A program made the translations under genes and the position numbers. 39,761 nucleotides of DNA from Candidatus Kapaibacterium sp. (GTDB lineage: Bacteria; Bacteroidota; Ignavibacteria; Kapaibacteriales; UBA2268). Location: contig JAPLFL010000106.1 in assembly GCA_026390695.1 (NCBI GenBank), positions 1 through 39,761 on the forward strand. Direction: 5' to 3'. Below, in pieces: positions 16,216-25,067 of this stretch (its first letter is position 1; every line of letters begins with the position of its first letter). The notes under the pieces were generated by a model. That model was not told the DNA's origin. It saw nothing but the letters and a program-made list of their open reading frames with translations, and made no database searches.

Positions 16216-17178
16216 CTAATAACTAAGATTAATTTCTTTAAATTTTCGGATATTATAAAAATTATCATCCTCAAAATCGCCATAAGATTCATAATGATTA
16301 GAGATTTCGCTCACAATGTCATTAATTGATGTTTGAGGGCAAAAGCCTAATTCGGTTTTGGCTTTTTCAATAGATACTTTATAATTTCTAAAATCCTGAA
16401 TGTTTTTTATTTCAAGTTTGATCTTTTTATTATATAATCTCTCAACTTCGTCTTTCACGATCTCGGCTACCTGTCCAACTGTAAAGTTATCTGAAGTTAC
16501 ATTATAAACTCCGCTGATGGATAAATCGGCTTGTACTGCGCGAATATAAGCATGAGCACAATCGTGAATGCCATAGATCGGCCGCCAGATTGATGGATTG
16601 TTGACAATAATTTTTTGATCTTTGACTGATGTTTTGAACATGGTATTAACAATCAGATCGAACCTCATTCGTGGACTCCAGCCGCAAACCGTGCCTTGAC
16701 GCAGCGCGATCACGGAAAATTCATCGCTTTTAAGTTGCATCACACCACGTTCTCCCTGTAATTTTGATATTCCATAAGGATAGTCGCAGGTTACGGGGTC
16801 TTCCTCAGTATATAATTTATTTACTGCATAACCATAAATTGAGCAGGACGAAGCATAAATAAATCTCCTGACGCCGGCTCTCTTGGCTATATAAGCCAGA
16901 TATGAAGGTAAAGCACCGTTTGAAATAAAATTAAGAGCCGGATTATATTCAGCCATTGGGTCATTGCTTAGTCCAGCTAAAAATATTACCTGATCATAGC
17001 CCTGCAGATCTTCTTCCTGACATTTAAAAATATCCTTATTAATTACCTTCGTACCTTCAGGAAGATTATTTCCAAACCAAAGTAAATCCATTACATCATA
17101 GTCATAGCCTTCTTCAATTAATTGAGTAGCTAAGTAAGATCCGATAAAACCAGCACCGCCGGCGAGAAGAAGTTTCAT
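16216..17178 (-). CDS. NAD-dependent nucleotide-sugar epimerase/dehydratase (extended SDR)
   Basis: This 320-aa protein has an N-terminal Rossmann motif GGAGFIGSYLA (residues 7-17), the catalytic SSCSIYG segment and YxxxK as YGISK, plus the substrate-side stretch SIWRPIYGIHDCAHA found in sugar-nucleotide epimerases. The family includes UDP-glucose 4-epimerase-like and dTDP/GDP-sugar enzymes; the exact substrate cannot be read. It is downstream of the RmlC/RmlD-like pair on the same strand with a 143-base gap, so it probably belongs to the same surface-polysaccharide pathway but may have its own promoter. Confidence 0.85.
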   Translation of the reverse strand: MKLLLAGGAGFIGSYLATQLIEEGYDYDVMDLLWFGNNLPEGTKVINKDIFKCQEEDLQGYDQVIFLAGLSNDPMAEYNPALNFISNGALPSYLAYIAKRAGVRRFIYASSCSIYGYAVNKLYTEEDPVTCDYPYGISKLQGERGVMQLKSDEFSVIALRQGTVCGWSPRMRFDLIVNTMFKTSVKDQKIIVNNPSIWRPIYGIHDCAHAYIRAVQADLSISGVYNVTSDNFTVGQVAEIVKDEVERLYNKKIKLEIKNIQDFRNYKVSIEKAKTELGFCPQTSINDIVSEISNHYESYGDFEDDNFYNIRKFKEINLSY

Positions 17179-17321
17179 ATTGGTTAAGGGTTTATGGTCA
17201 ATGGAATTTTTAATTTTTTTATAATTGAAGTAATAAATTTATATAAATTTACGCTCCTTATGGCGAATTTAAAAGACTTCTACTTTATTTTGTTTTTCTT
17301 CGAATAGTTTCTTTTTTTTCA

Positions 17322-18056
17322 TTAATGATTAATGATTGAATCAAACCTGCTACAGTCCAAGGAAGTATCAACGGGAACAACAAAATTAATATCTTTAATC
17401 GATAACTCTTTTAAATCTTTTGAAGGATCAAGTGATTTCGCATATTCAAACACAGTTCTTGGTTTACTACCAATATGAATAATACCTGTTAATTCGGAAT
17501 TTAGTAATTTAATAATCTTAGCTGTGATTTCAGAAACACTTTCTCGTGATGTCCATTGATCAATAAATGCCTTTTCATAAGGAAAAATGTTTGGTCCGAA
17601 ACTCGTTCTGATTATCAATGAGTTATCATACATTTTTACGGCACATTCCCCACCAAGTTTTGAGACAGCATATTTATTTATAGGGAAAACTTCATCGCTT
17701 TCACTATAATTCCCATGATCGCCACGAAAAACATAATCAGTTGAAATATATAATAATTTGATGTTATTATTTATACAAAGTTTCACAACATTTGATGTTC
17801 CGATAATATTTGCATCAATTGCCTTTAGTGGGTTAGAGTCCACTTTAGGAGGGCTTGTGAATGCTGCTGCGTGAATAATAATTCCAATTTTTTTATCAAT
17901 GATATATTCGGAAATTTGAGAGTAATTTTCTATATCGAAATCTGTTCGGTTGGTGTAAATAGCAAGAGGAAATTGCTTTTTAAATTCAGTACCTAATAAA
18001 CCATCAGAACCTGTGAACAAAATATTTTCAGGATGCAATTCTTTAGCCCTTAACAT
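17322..18056 (-). CDS. dTDP-4-dehydrorhamnose reductase-like SDR (RmlD/RfbD family)
   Basis: This 244-aa protein has the Rossmann motif FTGSDGLLGTEF, the RmlD-type NRTDFDIENYSQI and IIIHAAAFTSPPKVDSNP segments, the catalytic STDYVF and YxxxK as YAVSK. RmlD reduces dTDP-4-keto-rhamnose with NAD(P)H. It is shorter than typical RmlD (about 290 aa), mainly in the C-terminal substrate domain, so the substrate could differ from rhamnose. Its start overlaps the end of the RmlC-like gene by 7 bases. Confidence 0.78.
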   Translation of the reverse strand: MLRAKELHPENILFTGSDGLLGTEFKKQFPLAIYTNRTDFDIENYSQISEYIIDKKIGIIIHAAAFTSPPKVDSNPLKAIDANIIGTSNVVKLCINNNIKLLYISTDYVFRGDHGNYSESDEVFPINKYAVSKLGGECAVKMYDNSLIIRTSFGPNIFPYEKAFIDQWTSRESVSEITAKIIKLLNSELTGIIHIGSKPRTVFEYAKSLDPSKDLKELSIKDINFVVPVDTSLDCSRFDSIINH

Positions 18057-18691
18057 TGTTTGTAAATGAAATTATCCGAACGAGAATCGTTGAGCCAATC
18101 AGAAAGTTTAAAGCCAAGTTGATCTTTTTCGGACATTAAAAAATCGGCCACCATAATTTGGTCAAATGCATCTTTTAATACACTATCGCACAATGACCAG
18201 TCCAGATCATCAGCTATTGGAGAAATTCCTGCCTCACATCCAGGGCTATATTGACCGGTACAGTTATATTCTATTATTGTTTCTTCGGTAAAGAAATTTC
18301 CATGCGCAAATCCTGGTGGTACCCAGATTAACTCACCGGATTCCTGATCAGGAGATGAGGGCATATCATACATAATTATTTTGCCAAGTGTTGGAGAATT
18401 TTTACGAATATCCAAAACTAAATCAACCATTCTGCCACGTACTGTTCGAACAAGTTTCCCCATAAATGGATTCCACTGGAAATGCAATCCACGAACTACA
18501 TTCGGTTTGGAAAAACTCTCATTTTGTTGCAAAATTTCAAAACCTTGAAAAGATTCTTTCATCAAAATATTATTGAAAAAATCATCTTTGCGGAAAATTT
18601 CTGTGAAATATCCGCGATTATCCTGGAATCTTGCAAATTTAACAACTTTTACATCCTCAATTGCCAAAGATTTTACTTCTGTTATTTTCAT
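18050..18691 (-). CDS. dTDP-4-dehydrorhamnose 3,5-epimerase-like cupin (RmlC/RfbC family)
   Basis: This 213-aa protein shows the RmlC jellyroll pattern: DNRGYFTEIFR, then QQNESFSKPNVVRGLHFQ with the catalytic His of RGLHFQ, the strand GKLVRTVRGRMVDLVLDIR, and WVPPGFAHGNFF, followed by a polar YNCTGQYSPGCE segment. It inverts C3 and C5 of dTDP-4-keto-6-deoxyglucose or a related sugar. The C-terminus is longer than usual (family about 180 aa). It is the first gene of the nucleotide-sugar cluster. RmlA and RmlB are not in the window. Confidence 0.85.
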   Translation of the reverse strand: MKITEVKSLAIEDVKVVKFARFQDNRGYFTEIFRKDDFFNNILMKESFQGFEILQQNESFSKPNVVRGLHFQWNPFMGKLVRTVRGRMVDLVLDIRKNSPTLGKIIMYDMPSSPDQESGELIWVPPGFAHGNFFTEETIIEYNCTGQYSPGCEAGISPIADDLDWSLCDSVLKDAFDQIMVADFLMSEKDQLGFKLSDWLNDSRSDNFIYKQC

Positions 18692-18775
18692 TCCGCTCTT
18701 TTTATAATTGGTTAATAAAATTCAAAATACGTAAAAAAATAGCTAATCACGAATAGAAGAGGGATTTATTTTTAA

Positions 18776-18807
18776 TTATGAGTTATAAGTTATGAGTTAT
18801 GAGTTAT
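18776..18807. repeat. Heptamer run (GAGTTAT/AAGTTAT) in the 18692-19003 gap
   Basis: TTATGAGTTATAAGTTAT then GAGTTATGAGTTATT is a run of four 7-base units between the divergent rmlC-like and lipoprotein genes. The same GAGTTAT heptamer run appears in the opposite orientation at 34268-34289. Confidence 0.65.
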
Positions 18808-18891
18808 TGAAGAATACTTGTATTTATTAACAAATCCCAATTTACGCATTTGTAACGCTTTTGAATGACGTTATTTTTTTCCCAGTTTTTT

Positions 18892-18907
18892 TTTGATGGT
18901 CATCAAA
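18892..18907. promoter_or_regulatory. 16-bp operator-like palindrome TTTGATG-GT-CATCAAA
   Basis: Perfect 7-bp arms sit around two bases, in the gap between divergent genes and about 55 bases before the candidate -7 element of the lipoprotein gene. Two loop bases are too few for a good RNA hairpin, so a dimeric DNA-binding protein site is more likely than a terminator. Confidence 0.4.
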
Positions 18908-18962
18908 CTTTTTAACCGATGATGTGTTAATTATTAATAGAAAATTATTTATTTTAATTAGT

Positions 18963-18970
18963 TATATTTG
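18963..18970 (+). promoter_or_regulatory. Candidate -7 promoter element for the YVTN lipoprotein gene
   Basis: TATATTTG fits TAnnTTTG exactly and ends 33 bases before the ATG at 19004. A TTG inside it could be misread as a start codon. Confidence 0.48.
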
Positions 18971-19003
18971 TGTCTTATAATCATTAACTATATTGATAAA
19001 ATT

Positions 19004-20101
19004 ATGAAAGCATACATATCGTTCGGTTTCCTGATACTGGCTCTTGCGCTTGCCTGCACTCGTGAAGGTCAGCTTGTGGATAATTCAATTAATGAATGGA
19101 AAATTGTTGCAGCTTCATCTGATGCGACTCTTAAATTGATAACTTTGCCTACAAATAAAATTCTTTCAAATGATATTTATGCTGAAATGAACGGTGGAGA
19201 GCGGCTTCCGGGAAATATTAGTAAAATTTATCAGCATGACGAAAGACTTTATCTTTTGATTCCTTCTGATTTCAGTATTATAGTTGTTGACGCCAGCCCA
19301 ATTTCTATGAAAAAACTTGGTAAAATTGATTTTTCAGGTTCAAAGAAAATTCCAAGTGATATTTGTATCCCTCCAAATTCAACTGATGCTTATGTATGCC
19401 ATGAAAATGATTCAACAGTTAGTCTTGTTGATATTAGTGAAATAGGGAAGTATAAAATTGCCCGTACAATTGCTGTCGGACTTGCTCCGGTTGCGATTAA
19501 CGTTAGCCAGTCATCTGATCAGTTGCATAACCTTGGTAATACCATCATAGTTGCTAACAGAAAATCAAATACCGTATCAATAATTCCAACAAATTATATC
19601 GCCGGTGATGGAACTCCACATACTGTAACTAAAACCATACCCGTTTCAGCTGCACCCTGTCTGATTGGAATCAACACAGAAGGTACATTGGCTATTGTTA
19701 TTTCAGCAGGATCAGGGAAATTCGATACTGACCCAAAAACTGCTATGGTAGCTACTGTAATTGATATTCATACTCGAACAGTAAAAGCAACAAATGATAT
19801 TGGCAATGGGGATTATAATTCTTCGGATTTAACACCGGTGAGTTTTGATTTTTCTTCTCAGTATTCTGGATTTATTGCAACAGATAAGGAGCTTTTTCTT
19901 TATAGCGATACCTATAATAGTACTACTGTCATTGATGGTTCAATTATTAAGGAAGTATTACAGAATCAGAAAAGGGATGAAATGCTTTTTTTGCGCAATA
20001 GCAGTGGACTTATTGAACTTTTGGTTGCTGATAATTCAACTGGAGAAATAAAAGCAAATTTTAATCTCTCGGCATCCATAACTTTTGTTTATCCTTTGTA
20101 A
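19004..20101 (+). CDS. Lipoprotein with YVTN-type beta-propeller
   Basis: This 365-aa protein has a lipoprotein signal peptide (FLILALALAC, lipid-bearing Cys18). The mature part contains propeller-like repeats: IPSDICIPPNSTDAYVCHEN, STVSLVDISEIGKYKIARTI and NTIIVANRKSNTVSIIP, followed by TIPVSAAPCLIGINTEGTLA. YVTN/lactonase-like propellers are usually extracytoplasmic binding modules; no catalytic residues are recognised. I use the ATG at 19004 because it gives a proper signal peptide, whereas a TTG 12 codons upstream lies inside the candidate promoter. It is 34 bases upstream of the phosphatase gene and probably heads the 19-26 kb cluster. Confidence 0.75.
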   Translation: MKAYISFGFLILALALACTREGQLVDNSINEWKIVAASSDATLKLITLPTNKILSNDIYAEMNGGERLPGNISKIYQHDERLYLLIPSDFSIIVVDASPISMKKLGKIDFSGSKKIPSDICIPPNSTDAYVCHENDSTVSLVDISEIGKYKIARTIAVGLAPVAINVSQSSDQLHNLGNTIIVANRKSNTVSIIPTNYIAGDGTPHTVTKTIPVSAAPCLIGINTEGTLAIVISAGSGKFDTDPKTAMVATVIDIHTRTVKATNDIGNGDYNSSDLTPVSFDFSSQYSGFIATDKELFLYSDTYNSTTVIDGSIIKEVLQNQKRDEMLFLRNSSGLIELLVADNSTGEIKANFNLSASITFVYPL

Positions 20102-20135
20102 AGTTCATTAACTTTATGAACTTTCAACTAATATT

Positions 20136-21818
20136 ATGGTAAAAAGAGATGAAATAATAAATCTTGATTCACTTGTTGATTTTAGTGCTCGTATTAATGA
20201 ATCAAATGACGAATATTTTATTCTCAATTCAACTTTACTGAGCATAATAGGTAAATTGAAAATCTTTCGCGGATGTGTACTACAGCCATATTCAAAAAAA
20301 GAATACAAGTTGGTTATTAGCAAAGGCCTTCAAAAAATTAAAAATGTCAGTTATTTTGAAATTAAATCATTTAGAAAATTAAATCCTGAAAAAAAGAAGG
20401 AAAATGTTTTAATCGAAGCTGGCTATCATTTTTGCCAGCCAATCATGTATCGGCAAAAGCAATTAGCAGTTCTCTGTATTGGGTCACCTGCATTGGGAGC
20501 TGAATTTACTATCGAAGAAAAAAAATATTTAAACCTGATATGCTCGATAGCAGCAATAGCCTTGCAAAATACAAAAAATATCAAGTCATTAATCAAAGCA
20601 AAAAATTCGAGTGAAAAACAGAATCAATTACTTAAAACTCTATTCGACATAGGCAGAGATTTTAGTCATCTTTATTCAAGAGATCAGATCTTAAAAATGC
20701 TCTCACTGCATCTTATGGGCCAATTGATGGTAAGCCGCTTTGCTGTATTTTTACCAGATAGTTCAGGAAAATTTAATATTATTATCAACCGGTTTTCAGT
20801 CAATCCGGATGAAAGAATTCTGAAAATACTTGCTAATTATGAAACAACGCTGCGGGTGCGTGAAATAGACTGTTGCATGGAATTGGAAGAATATCTGTTA
20901 AATGTTGAAGCACGAGTATTTTCTCCAATGAAAACTCAAGGTAAAACTCAAGGTCTGCTTTTGGTGGGAAAGAAGATGAATGCGGAGGCTTTTTCCGAAG
21001 AGAATCTTCAATTTATAGAGGCATTGGGTAATACCGCAATTTTGGCAATTGAAAATGAGAGATTGTTCAGGGAAGAAATAGAGAAAAAGCGACTTGAAAG
21101 TGAAATGAATCTCGCTCTTGAAATTCAACAAAATTTGCTGCCACAGAGCATTCCAGAAATTAAGGGCATTGATCTTTTCGGGATAAGTATTCCATCGAGT
21201 CACGTTGGAGGCGATTATTTTGATTTTATTAAAATTTCTGATACTGAAATTCTTATCGCTATTGCTGATGTTTCTGGCAAAGGAATGCCAGCATCCTTGA
21301 TTATGGCTAATGTTCAAGCATCACTCAGAATTCTTGCTAACATGAATCTGTCCTTGACCGATCTGGTCGAAAGAATAAATAAAATGATTTATCAAAATAC
21401 TGCAGCAGATAAATTTGTAACTTTTTTCTGCGGAATATATAATTCAGAATATAGTACATTTAAATACCTGAATGCCGGCCATAATCCACCGTTTGTAATT
21501 CGTGCCAAGGGTAATGTGGATCAGCTTAAAATTGGTGGTTTGATCTTAGGATTTATTGATGACGGCTTCCAATACCATTCTGCTGAGATTTCCCTTCAAA
21601 AACAAGACTTAATTATTTTTTACACCGATGGAGTTACAGAAGCAAAAAGTGCTGCAGGAGCAGAATATGGTGAAGATCATTTAATTAAATGTATAAAAGA
21701 AAATAAATCAAAGCCATCAAAAGTAATCTTAGAAAATCTGATTGTCGATTTGAAGGAGTTCTCTGACACTTTAAATCAATATGATGACATCACTGCTGTT
21801 GTTTTAAAAATTTTATAA
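20136..21818 (+). CDS. Two-GAF-domain PP2C serine/threonine phosphatase (RsbU/SpoIIE type)
   Basis: This 560-aa cytoplasmic protein has two GAF-like sensor domains (about 20-150 and 165-310), a coiled-coil linker carrying LALEIQQNLLPQ (about 320-345) and a C-terminal PP2C-SpoIIE domain. The metal-site motifs are GGDYFDF, ADVSGKGMPASL, LNAGHNPP, YTDGVTEA and YDDIT. Enzymes of this kind dephosphorylate an anti-anti-sigma factor (STAS protein) and so release a sigma factor (partner switching). No STAS or RsbW-type gene is in the window, although an ECF sigma gene lies 1.3 kb downstream on the same strand. Confidence 0.92.
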   Translation: MVKRDEIINLDSLVDFSARINESNDEYFILNSTLLSIIGKLKIFRGCVLQPYSKKEYKLVISKGLQKIKNVSYFEIKSFRKLNPEKKKENVLIEAGYHFCQPIMYRQKQLAVLCIGSPALGAEFTIEEKKYLNLICSIAAIALQNTKNIKSLIKAKNSSEKQNQLLKTLFDIGRDFSHLYSRDQILKMLSLHLMGQLMVSRFAVFLPDSSGKFNIIINRFSVNPDERILKILANYETTLRVREIDCCMELEEYLLNVEARVFSPMKTQGKTQGLLLVGKKMNAEAFSEENLQFIEALGNTAILAIENERLFREEIEKKRLESEMNLALEIQQNLLPQSIPEIKGIDLFGISIPSSHVGGDYFDFIKISDTEILIAIADVSGKGMPASLIMANVQASLRILANMNLSLTDLVERINKMIYQNTAADKFVTFFCGIYNSEYSTFKYLNAGHNPPFVIRAKGNVDQLKIGGLILGFIDDGFQYHSAEISLQKQDLIIFYTDGVTEAKSAAGAEYGEDHLIKCIKENKSKPSKVILENLIVDLKEFSDTLNQYDDITAVVLKIL

Positions 21819-21881
21819 ATGTTCTAAGTTATTAACAATCAAAAGAATAAGCGTTGTATTTATTAGTCATTCAAACTATTA

Positions 21882-23054
21882 ATGAAAAAAAATAAAAAAA
21901 AATCATTTTTTTTGGAGATGAAATGTCATTTTTGGTGTCATTATATATGGAGATTGTACAATATTAAAAAAAGTTTTTTGAAATATTCAATTGCAATAAC
22001 AATAATCGTTCTTTTACATAGCGGATGTGACTTTTGCTCAACAGGTTCCAGTGGCTCTGACAGCTCAATTAGTGAAATATTCTTTACCGCCCAGACAATG
22101 GATAATCAAATAAGGATTTATTCAATAAATGTTGATGGCTCTGGGTTTCGAGAAATTGCTTCGAATGGAATATTAAATTCAGCACCGTCAAAAGATGGAA
22201 CTATAGCCTTCAAGCAAATGGATGACGCTTTTCAGATAGTACTTGTCTATCGTGATGGAACAAGAAATTCAATAAGATTACCTTATTTAGGAATTTCAAA
22301 TCCTGTCATTTCACCCGACAGAAAAGCTTTAGCATTCATTCAAAAGGGGCCGAATCCCGATACCGATACTCTTGATATTATTAATATCGAAGGAAATAGT
22401 GGTAATTACGGGAATATTTCCATACTGACAAAAAATGTTCTTAAAGGAACTGTTGCTTCTTTTTCATCAGATGGAAAAATGATTGCTTATCCTGAGTTTA
22501 ATCAGTCAGCAAATACTTTAGAAATTCGTGTTGAGAATGTTCAAACAAGTTTGAAACCGATTTTTTCTAAAAGTTATAGACTAACCACTGATATTAACCT
22601 CAATGATTTTCATATAGAGTGGTCGCTTGATGGAAAAAAAATAGTTTATGTAATGAAACATGATAGTATAAGTAGCTTGTTTATGGCAAACATTACAAAT
22701 AATGATTATAAAGAAATTGCTCTGAATGCAATTGAGGTTTCAACTCCGATTTTTGATAAGGATAATAGTTCATTGATATTTGTTGGAAAAGATTATAAGT
22801 TGTGGAGACTTGCCTTGCAAGATACAATTCTGAGTGGTGTGTGGCAACTGACCAAAGGTGATTCGACTGAACATCATATCAATCCGCACTTGTCACCGGA
22901 TGGTAATAAATTAATTTTTTGTAAATATAATGACGATGATATGAGAAAGCTTGGAACATTGACGGTCGCTACAATAATTCGGGATTCTAATTATAAGATT
23001 ATACAAAACAAATTATGGAACAATGTAATAAATGGCTTTTGGAGTAATAAATAG
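21882..23054 (+). CDS. Lipoprotein with TolB/PD40-type propeller
   Basis: In 390 aa there is a long basic N-terminus, a hydrophobic stretch and a lipobox LLHSGC (Cys49); starting at the ATG at 21918 would shorten the leader. Propeller blades follow with QIRIYSINVDGSGFREI, NPVISPDRKALAFIQ, ASFSSDGKMIAYPEF, IEWSLDGKKIVYVMK and LSPDGNKLIFCKY. Such propellers bind partners in the periplasm or at the cell surface. The gene is 24 bases upstream of the ECF sigma gene, so it is probably co-transcribed and may be the sigma system's sensor or a target. Confidence 0.75.
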   Translation: MKKNKKKSFFLEMKCHFWCHYIWRLYNIKKSFLKYSIAITIIVLLHSGCDFCSTGSSGSDSSISEIFFTAQTMDNQIRIYSINVDGSGFREIASNGILNSAPSKDGTIAFKQMDDAFQIVLVYRDGTRNSIRLPYLGISNPVISPDRKALAFIQKGPNPDTDTLDIINIEGNSGNYGNISILTKNVLKGTVASFSSDGKMIAYPEFNQSANTLEIRVENVQTSLKPIFSKSYRLTTDINLNDFHIEWSLDGKKIVYVMKHDSISSLFMANITNNDYKEIALNAIEVSTPIFDKDNSSLIFVGKDYKLWRLALQDTILSGVWQLTKGDSTEHHINPHLSPDGNKLIFCKYNDDDMRKLGTLTVATIIRDSNYKIIQNKLWNNVINGFWSNK

Positions 23055-23078
23055 ATTATTTAGATATTAAATTTGATA

Positions 23079-23690
23079 ATGAATATTCAATTCAGTAAAT
23101 ACAGTGATCTGGAGCTAATTTTAGCTCTCAAATCAGGAAAAAAGGATGCAGAACTTGCATTTGCTGAAATATATTCTCGATATTCACAACGAATTTATGC
23201 GTATTGTCTAAGAGTTACTGGCAGTCATGAGGAAGCTAAAGATATTTTTCAGGAATGCTTTTTAAAATTTTATAATTCTGTAAATGGCATTGAAAAGATG
23301 GATAACCTTCCTGCTTATTTGATTAAAATTTCACGAAATATAGCTCTGAATCTACAAAGAGATCAGCAAGTCAATATCCGAATTGAAGACTATAACGTTT
23401 CAGTCAATGATTCAGGTTACGAACAGCGAGAAATGATGGACTTAATAGCAAAAGCATTGGATTTATTGAATTTTGATTTTAGAGAAGCTTTTGTGATGAG
23501 AATGTATCAGGGCTTGTCGTATAATGAGATATCCGAAATAGTTGGTGTTGGAGCCGATATTATCCGTAATAGAGTATGGCGGGCAAAGGAAAAGATTAAA
23601 GTTATATTAGATCCTTATTTAAAGGAAATGGACAAAGTCTTTGATATGAATGAAGACTTAGATAAACCGAAAATTATGTTAAAAAAATAA
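23079..23690 (+). CDS. ECF-type RNA polymerase sigma factor
   Basis: This 203-aa protein has region 2 at about 20-90 (AFAEIYSRYSQRIYAYCLRV then GSHEEAKDIFQECFLKFY, and LPAYLIKISRNIALNLQR) and region 4 at about 125-180 (REAFVMRMYQGLSYNEISEI then VGVGADIIRNRVWRAKEKIK, the helix-turn-helix). It directs RNA polymerase to a small regulon in response to an envelope signal. I use the ATG at 23079; a TTG two codons upstream is also open. The next gene begins on the base after its stop, the classic arrangement of a sigma factor with its anti-sigma factor. Confidence 0.92.
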   Translation: MNIQFSKYSDLELILALKSGKKDAELAFAEIYSRYSQRIYAYCLRVTGSHEEAKDIFQECFLKFYNSVNGIEKMDNLPAYLIKISRNIALNLQRDQQVNIRIEDYNVSVNDSGYEQREMMDLIAKALDLLNFDFREAFVMRMYQGLSYNEISEIVGVGADIIRNRVWRAKEKIKVILDPYLKEMDKVFDMNEDLDKPKIMLKK

Positions 23691-25043
23691 ATGTTAAAAA
23701 AAATGACAAACTCAAGATTTATTCACGAATACTTAGATGGAGGATTAGGAGAAACCGAAAGAGATTCTTTATTTTCTCTCCTGTCTTCCGATAGAGGTCT
23801 TCAACGGGAATTTGATTCTCAGATGAGATTGCATCTTATTGCTCAATCCGATATGAGCGCAATTTCTCCTCCTATTGATGTAACAAATACTATATTTTCA
23901 CAGTTAGGATTTTCTATTCCTACAACTGGATCTAATGTTGCCAGTGGTAATTTTATTGTTCGTTTCTGGTCAGCAAATTCACGAGCATTAATTTCTGCGA
24001 TAGCTACCTTTCTTTTGACTTCTCTTGCATTTTTTGGATTTCGTGCTTATACCGAAACTCAATCAAATATAGCGAGTAAATCCGATTATACCGGACAATT
24101 TCACTCATCATCGTTACCCTTGGTTAGTTCAGTTTTAAATAATGACGGATATCTTTCAACTAAATCAAATAATGAATATGAAAAGCAAAATACATTATCT
24201 GAAAAACACGGCAGTTCTGGCATTCGCCAAAATAAACAAAGATCAGTTACTAATAATTTCACAACTGTTAACAATAATGAAGATAATTCTTCAAATCAGC
24301 CAGCAGTCCTTGGAGCAGGAACCGATTATGATGAAAATAATGCAAATAGCACAACGGAAGATGAAAATACTTTTTTAAACAATGTAACTATTGCAACATT
24401 TGATTATGACGGCCCAGGTTCGATCAATAAACAAATGTTAGAAAATTCAGGTTTAACAGGCAATAATTATTTTTCAAATAATGTTAATAATTCTTGGAAA
24501 AATCAGAAGAATACTGCTTTTTTAAACTCGAGTTCATTACTTGACAATTGGTCAATTAACAAGGATTATTCCTTTACATTGAATTATTTGAATAATAATG
24601 CCACTCCGAACTTCAATATACCGACAAGTAATTCAAAATTCCAAAATTTATCAGCAACATTACTTTATAAAATTGATAACAATAGCAGTATTGGATTAAG
24701 CTGTGGGCGTGAGTGCTTCACTCAGGAATTTGCTTTAAATAATAATAGTTCACCAAGCATCATCCGACAAAATCCTTTGTTAACTTGGTATGGAATTTCA
24801 TATAGATACTTACGGCACGATCTTTATGAAGTAACATGGCTGAATCCGTTTATTAACGCATTTGTCGGAGGAGCCGGTGTTGGTCCTTTCATTAAATCTG
24901 ATATTGGTATTAATTTCCGAATTAGTAATTATTTTGCATTATCATTTGGTTATAGCGGATCTGCTCTGATATATAACGTACAAGGAAAAATTTATAAAAC
25001 ATTTAAATATGGTCCAATGTATGGTATAAACTTTTCTTTATAA
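23691..25043 (+). CDS. Anti-sigma-like membrane protein with outer-membrane-barrel-like C-terminus
   Basis: In 450 aa, residues 5-60 (FIHEYLDGGLGETERDSLF then SLLSSDRGLQREFD) resemble the start of anti-sigma proteins but lack the HxxxCxxC zinc site. One membrane helix follows at 99-117. Residues 125-290 are a polar linker extremely rich in Asn and Ser. The last 150 residues alternate as beta-strands (LSATLLYKIDNNSSIGLSCG, TWYGISYRYLRHDLYEVTWL, FALSFGYSGSALIYNVQGK) and end in Leu after FS, like an outer-membrane barrel. The protein could bind the sigma factor inside and reach the outer membrane through the flexible linker. Immediate adjacency to the sigma gene supports the first part; the barrel is inferred from pattern only. 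Confidence 0.68.
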   Translation: MLKKMTNSRFIHEYLDGGLGETERDSLFSLLSSDRGLQREFDSQMRLHLIAQSDMSAISPPIDVTNTIFSQLGFSIPTTGSNVASGNFIVRFWSANSRALISAIATFLLTSLAFFGFRAYTETQSNIASKSDYTGQFHSSSLPLVSSVLNNDGYLSTKSNNEYEKQNTLSEKHGSSGIRQNKQRSVTNNFTTVNNNEDNSSNQPAVLGAGTDYDENNANSTTEDENTFLNNVTIATFDYDGPGSINKQMLENSGLTGNNYFSNNVNNSWKNQKNTAFLNSSSLLDNWSINKDYSFTLNYLNNNATPNFNIPTSNSKFQNLSATLLYKIDNNSSIGLSCGRECFTQEFALNNNSSPSIIRQNPLLTWYGISYRYLRHDLYEVTWLNPFINAFVGGAGVGPFIKSDIGINFRISNYFALSFGYSGSALIYNVQGKIYKTFKYGPMYGINFSL

Positions 25044-25067
25044 TATATGAATATTGAATAATAATAA

